A stretch of DNA of 42,877 nucleotides from Sphingomonadales bacterium (GTDB lineage: Bacteria; Bacteroidota; Bacteroidia; UBA7662). Each line of letters begins with the position of its first letter. Positions within the stretch are counted from its first letter, which is position 1. Both the position numbers and the translations under genes were made by a program. This document shows, piece by piece, positions 41,134-42,877 of this stretch. Location of the stretch: assembly GCA_016872215.1 (NCBI GenBank), contig VHAX01000019.1:1-42877 (forward strand), written 5' to 3'. The notes under the pieces are model-generated. The model was not told where the DNA came from. It saw only the letters and a program-made list of their open reading frames with translations, and searched no databases.

Positions 41134-42043
41134 TTTAACTGTCCCCAAACTCGCCGCCGGGCCTCGGGTGTCTGAGGAAGTGAAGCCACAATCAGCTGCA
41201 CAGAATCAGGCGGGGGGGTTGGAGTCGGTGGAGTTGACAGCTGCAGATGGGATAGAGGTCGAGCCGTTGACACAGATGCAGTCGGAGTTGATAGAGCTGA
41301 AGATGACAGATGGATCAGGGTCAATTATACACACGGCCTCAGAGTCTATGGAAGTGACGCTGGCAGATGGATCAAGGTCAATTACGCAAACGGGTTCAGA
41401 ATCAATAGAACTGCCGAGGACTGAAGGGTTGGAGTCTGCCGAATACCCAGAGCTTCCCCAGGTAAAACGCCCCTGGCTTCCGCCGGGCAATAAATCCTCC
41501 GCAAATCTGCCCCGCCTTTGGTATGCAGTCTGCACCCGCCCGCGCTTCGAAAAGAAAACCCGCATCTTCTTGGAACGGGAAGAAATACCCAACTGGCTAC
41601 CCCTGCAGCGCAGTCAACGGCAGTGGAGCGACCGCAAACGGATAGTCGACGCCCCTGTGTTCAACTCCTATATATTCGTTCACATCACCGAAAATGAGTT
41701 TCACCGCACCCTCAATACATATGGGGTCAGTCGATTTGTGTACTACAACGGCAAGCCGGCCGTGGTTCCCGACCGGGATATCGACTTTTTAAGGCGGGTT
41801 TTTGATGAGGGCTACGAGGTGGAGGCCAGGTCCATAGCCTTTCAACCGGGCATGCGGGTACGCATCACGCGTGGCGCTTTTATCGGCCGGGAGGGGATTT
41901 TGGTAGCTGAGGGCAATCGACAGCGCTTCAGGGTAGATTTGAAGCAGATCGGTCAATCCTTACTTTTCGATTTCACCCCCGACTCGCTCGAACCTATCGC
42001 GGACGATGGTGGCGAGTCATTGACCAACAAGACGTCTGAATAG
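41108..42043 (+). CDS. NusG/UpxY-like transcription antiterminator with repeated N-terminal extension
   Basis: 311 residues. The C-terminal part is a NusG paralogue: NGN domain about 136-235 ([55 protein letters not shown]) and KOW region about 240-275 ([20 protein letters not shown]). Such UpxY-like factors antiterminate capsule/exopolysaccharide operons in Bacteroidota. The first ~135 residues are a low-complexity acidic extension with four imperfect ~19-residue repeats (about 39-110), absent from normal NusG. AAGGAGG (41098-41104) precedes the ATG. The gene overlaps UXS by 26 bases, an unusual downstream position for this regulator class. Confidence 0.85.
   Translation: MDEHSSETDLTVPKLAAGPRVSEEVKPQSAAQNQAGGLESVELTAADGIEVEPLTQMQSELIELKMTDGSGSIIHTASESMEVTLADGSRSITQTGSESIELPRTEGLESAEYPELPQVKRPWLPPGNKSSANLPRLWYAVCTRPRFEKKTRIFLEREEIPNWLPLQRSQRQWSDRKRIVDAPVFNSYIFVHITENEFHRTLNTYGVSRFVYYNGKPAVVPDRDIDFLRRVFDEGYEVEARSIAFQPGMRVRITRGAFIGREGILVAEGNRQRFRVDLKQIGQSLLFDFTPDSLEPIADDGGESLTNKTSE
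41222..41437 (+). repeat. Four imperfect ~57-bp in-frame repeats in the NusG-like gene
   Basis: Units begin ESVEL, ELIEL, ESMEV and ESIEL and carry (A/T)DG near the middle. A 21-bp word around GGATCA(A/G)GGTCAATTA occurs at 41307-41327 and 41364-41384, one difference, offset 57 = 19 codons. The array is a coding minisatellite whose copy number could change without frameshift. Confidence 0.75.
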
Positions 42044-42113
42044 CCGGGGTATTTGTACAGGCCTCATCAACCGTGTATCTTCCACAGATCTCGAAATTTC
42101 TTAGGGGTTTGGC

Positions 42114-42121
42114 TATATTTG
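42114..42121 (+). promoter_or_regulatory. -7 box of the tRNA gene
   Basis: TATATTTG is a perfect match, 26 bases before the mature tRNA 5' end. Confidence 0.55.
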
Positions 42122-42147
42122 CATCCCGCACCACATCTGCGGATTGC

Positions 42148-42221
42148 GGGCCCTTAGCTCAGTCGGTTAGAGCGTCTGACTCATAATCAGGTGGTCGTAG
42201 GTTCGAGCCCTACAGGGCCCA
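42148..42221 (+). tRNA. tRNA with CAT anticodon (elongator Met or lysidine-modified Ile2)
   Basis: The cloverleaf reads fully. A 7-bp acceptor stem GGGCCCT/AGGGCCC, D-stem GCTC/GAGC, anticodon stem TCTGA/TCAGG (with one G-T pair) and loop CTCATAA (anticodon CAT). T-stem GTAGG/CCTAC has loop TTCGAGC, and A is the discriminator base. CCA is not encoded, as is normal in Bacteroidota. The loop and the CCCTTAGCTCAGT start fit either elongator tRNA-Met or tRNA-Ile2; the initiator type is excluded by the paired first base. Confidence 0.95.
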
Positions 42222-42233
42222 CTTAATAATCAG

Positions 42234-42268
42234 GGAGTTACCAATAAAAATCGGTAGCTCCTTTTTTT
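42234..42268 (+). terminator. Rho-independent terminator after the tRNA
   Basis: GGAGTTACC (42234-42242) pairs with GGTAGCTCC (42253-42261) as a 9-bp stem with one G-T, a 10-base loop, and seven T (42262-42268). It has a strong classical shape. Confidence 0.8.
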
Positions 42269-42271
42269 ATG

Positions 42272-42290
42272 TGCATACAATTTGCATACA
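42272..42290. other. Paired TGCATACA repeats beside the tRNA, possible attachment-site arm
   Basis: TGCATACA at 42272-42279 and 42283-42290, 11 bases apart (one helical turn), immediately downstream of the tRNA terminator. Short phased repeats next to a tRNA 3' end resemble tyrosine-integrase arm sites, and the following gene is accessory-type. No integrase is in the window, so this is a suggestion. Nothing else is seen from 42291 to 42413. Confidence 0.3.
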
Positions 42291-42413
42291 GAAAGCGTCA
42301 AAACCTCAATCGCCTTAATTTGGGCGAAGAGGAGTGATGGCTTGGTTGACACTCGTCCTTTGGCTTTAGCTGGCTCGAAGGAATCGTTTGCCGCGCCCCA
42401 CCGCACAAAGCCA

Positions 42414-42437
42414 ATGGTTAAATGGTTGAATGGTTAA
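42414..42437. repeat. Three tandem 8-bp units at the end of the DUF1566 gene
   Basis: ATGGTTAA, ATGGTTGA and ATGGTTAA run head to tail at 42414-42437. The stop codon of the minus-strand gene (42434-42436) lies in the last unit. Confidence 0.7.
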
Positions 42438-42877
42438 AAAGCCTGAACAGCACGCACTCGGCCGTCGCTGTTCTTGGAGTTGACGCCGTAGAAGTTGAAG
42501 TAGACATTGCCACTGCTGAAGTTCACGTTCCAGGCGTAGCCCGAACCGCCCTGCGAACTGCTCCAGTACCACTCATTCTTAAAATTACCCTTGCCTTGCT
42601 TGTGCAGCTGCTCATACATAGCCTTTAGCTCCTCCTTGTTGGGCAATCTCCAGCCGTTGCCGAGGTTTTGACAAGCTCTCATAGCATCATCCCAATTCAT
42701 TCGATTTGGCATATCCTGTTCTGCAACCTCGAGCTTACGACCATTAACTTCAATCATAAGCTTCTTACCAAAGCTCAACTCCGCATACAAATCACACTCA
42801 AACTCCCCCACATCCTTGAGCGTCTCCCAATCGATGCGGTGGTTGACACCTGCTGGCACCCGCGTGAGCGCACCTGA
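42434..42877 (-). CDS. DUF1566/C-type-lectin-like variable protein, 5' end outside the window
   Basis: The frame is open to the window edge, so only the C-terminal 147 residues are visible. They show NRMNWDDAMRACQNLGNGWRLPNKEELKAMYEQL, then NEWYWSSSQGGSGYAWNVNFSSGNVYFNFYG and a final DGRVRAVQAF. This is the DUF1566 (Lcl C-terminal/C-lectin-like) fold, which occurs in surface or tail proteins and is a frequent target domain of diversity-generating retroelements. The last third is rich in NNC codons, as in a DGR variable region. The possible start GTG 42859 is internal. It lies 200 bases beyond the tRNA, facing it, in a region that looks like the end of an integrated element. Confidence 0.8.
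   Translation of the reverse strand, partial: SGALTRVPAGVNHRIDWETLKDVGEFECDLYAELSFGKKLMIEVNGRKLEVAEQDMPNRMNWDDAMRACQNLGNGWRLPNKEELKAMYEQLHKQGKGNFKNEWYWSSSQGGSGYAWNVNFSSGNVYFNFYGVNSKNSDGRVRAVQAF
42461..42505 (-). other. Candidate DGR variable-region core (NNC codon run)
   Basis: Reading on the minus strand, 14 of these 15 codons end in C (Val, Tyr, Phe, Asn, Phe, Tyr, Gly, Val, Asn, Ser, Lys, Asn, Ser, Asp, Gly; only Lys AAG differs). Adenine-specific mutagenesis of a template of AAC codons changes the first two positions and leaves the C, producing this pattern. The flanking WSSS...WNVNF and RVRAV...F are the usual framework of such regions. Confidence 0.6.

Noticed and set aside
42222-42433. 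DGR template repeat or accessory gene between the tRNA and the variable protein
   Set aside because: The stretch has no AAC-rich copy of the variable region and no sensible ORF.

Overview
The window is chromosomal DNA from a Gram-negative member of the Bacteroidota, probably a Chitinophagia/Saprospiria/Sphingobacteriia-like lineage. Evidence: at least nine intergenic copies of the Bacteroidota -7 promoter box TAnnTTTG sit just upstream of genes; three very large secreted proteins end in the gliding-motility-associated (type IX secretion, type B) C-terminal domain; a Kdo transferase implies lipid A; and GSCFA, EttA, methylmalonyl-CoA epimerase and the pdhA/TPR/ribH/recF neighbourhood fit that phylum. 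Protein names rest on motif recognition; no database search was run.

Layout. 1-1.6 kb: the last 28 codons of a tag-like glycosylase gene, then a complete IS5-family element (112-1566) with imperfect terminal inverted repeats and a 4-bp TAGC target duplication, inserted at the edge of a 16-bp palindrome in the leader of ppsA. 1.6-10.1 kb (+): ppsA, an orphan histidine kinase, a Pro-rich envelope protein, waaA, then ettA and a PyrR-like phosphoribosyltransferase. 10.1-11.5 kb: a degenerate repeat cluster that duplicates the 3' end of ridA, then ridA (-) and a truncated 3-hydroxyacyl-CoA dehydrogenase-like gene (+) fired from a 49-bp divergent promoter. 11.5-29.4 kb (-): two overlapping T9SS adhesin-like genes, oligopeptidase B, an ALDH7-type dehydrogenase, an M1 peptidase with a barrel-like C-terminus, a GSCFA protein, a third giant adhesin with a cohesin-like module, and thiL. 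29.7-38.8 kb: a DegT/DnrJ aminotransferase (+), then ugd with a TPR lipoprotein, an OmpA/TPR lipoprotein-HAD-secreted protein-mce cluster, and pdhA-TPR-ribH (-). 38.8-42.0 kb (+): recF, UDP-glucuronate decarboxylase, and a NusG-like antiterminator with a repeated N-terminal extension. 42.1-42.9 kb: a tRNA with CAT anticodon, a strong terminator, short direct repeats that look like an attachment-site arm, and the 3' part of a DUF1566/C-type-lectin-like gene.

How genes fit together. ugd (UDP-Glc to UDP-GlcA) and UXS (UDP-GlcA to UDP-Xyl), the DegT aminotransferase and the NusG/UpxY-like regulator point to surface polysaccharide synthesis. WaaA, the OmpA lipoprotein, the M1 and S9 peptidases and the T9SS adhesins build or decorate the cell surface.

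The most interesting signal is at the right edge. The DUF1566 gene ends in a run where 14 of 15 consecutive codons are NNC. That is the footprint expected when AAC codons of a template repeat are randomised by adenine-specific mutagenic retrohoming (a diversity-generating retroelement variable region). No reverse transcriptase or template repeat is visible in the window, so they would have to lie beyond the right edge or act in trans.
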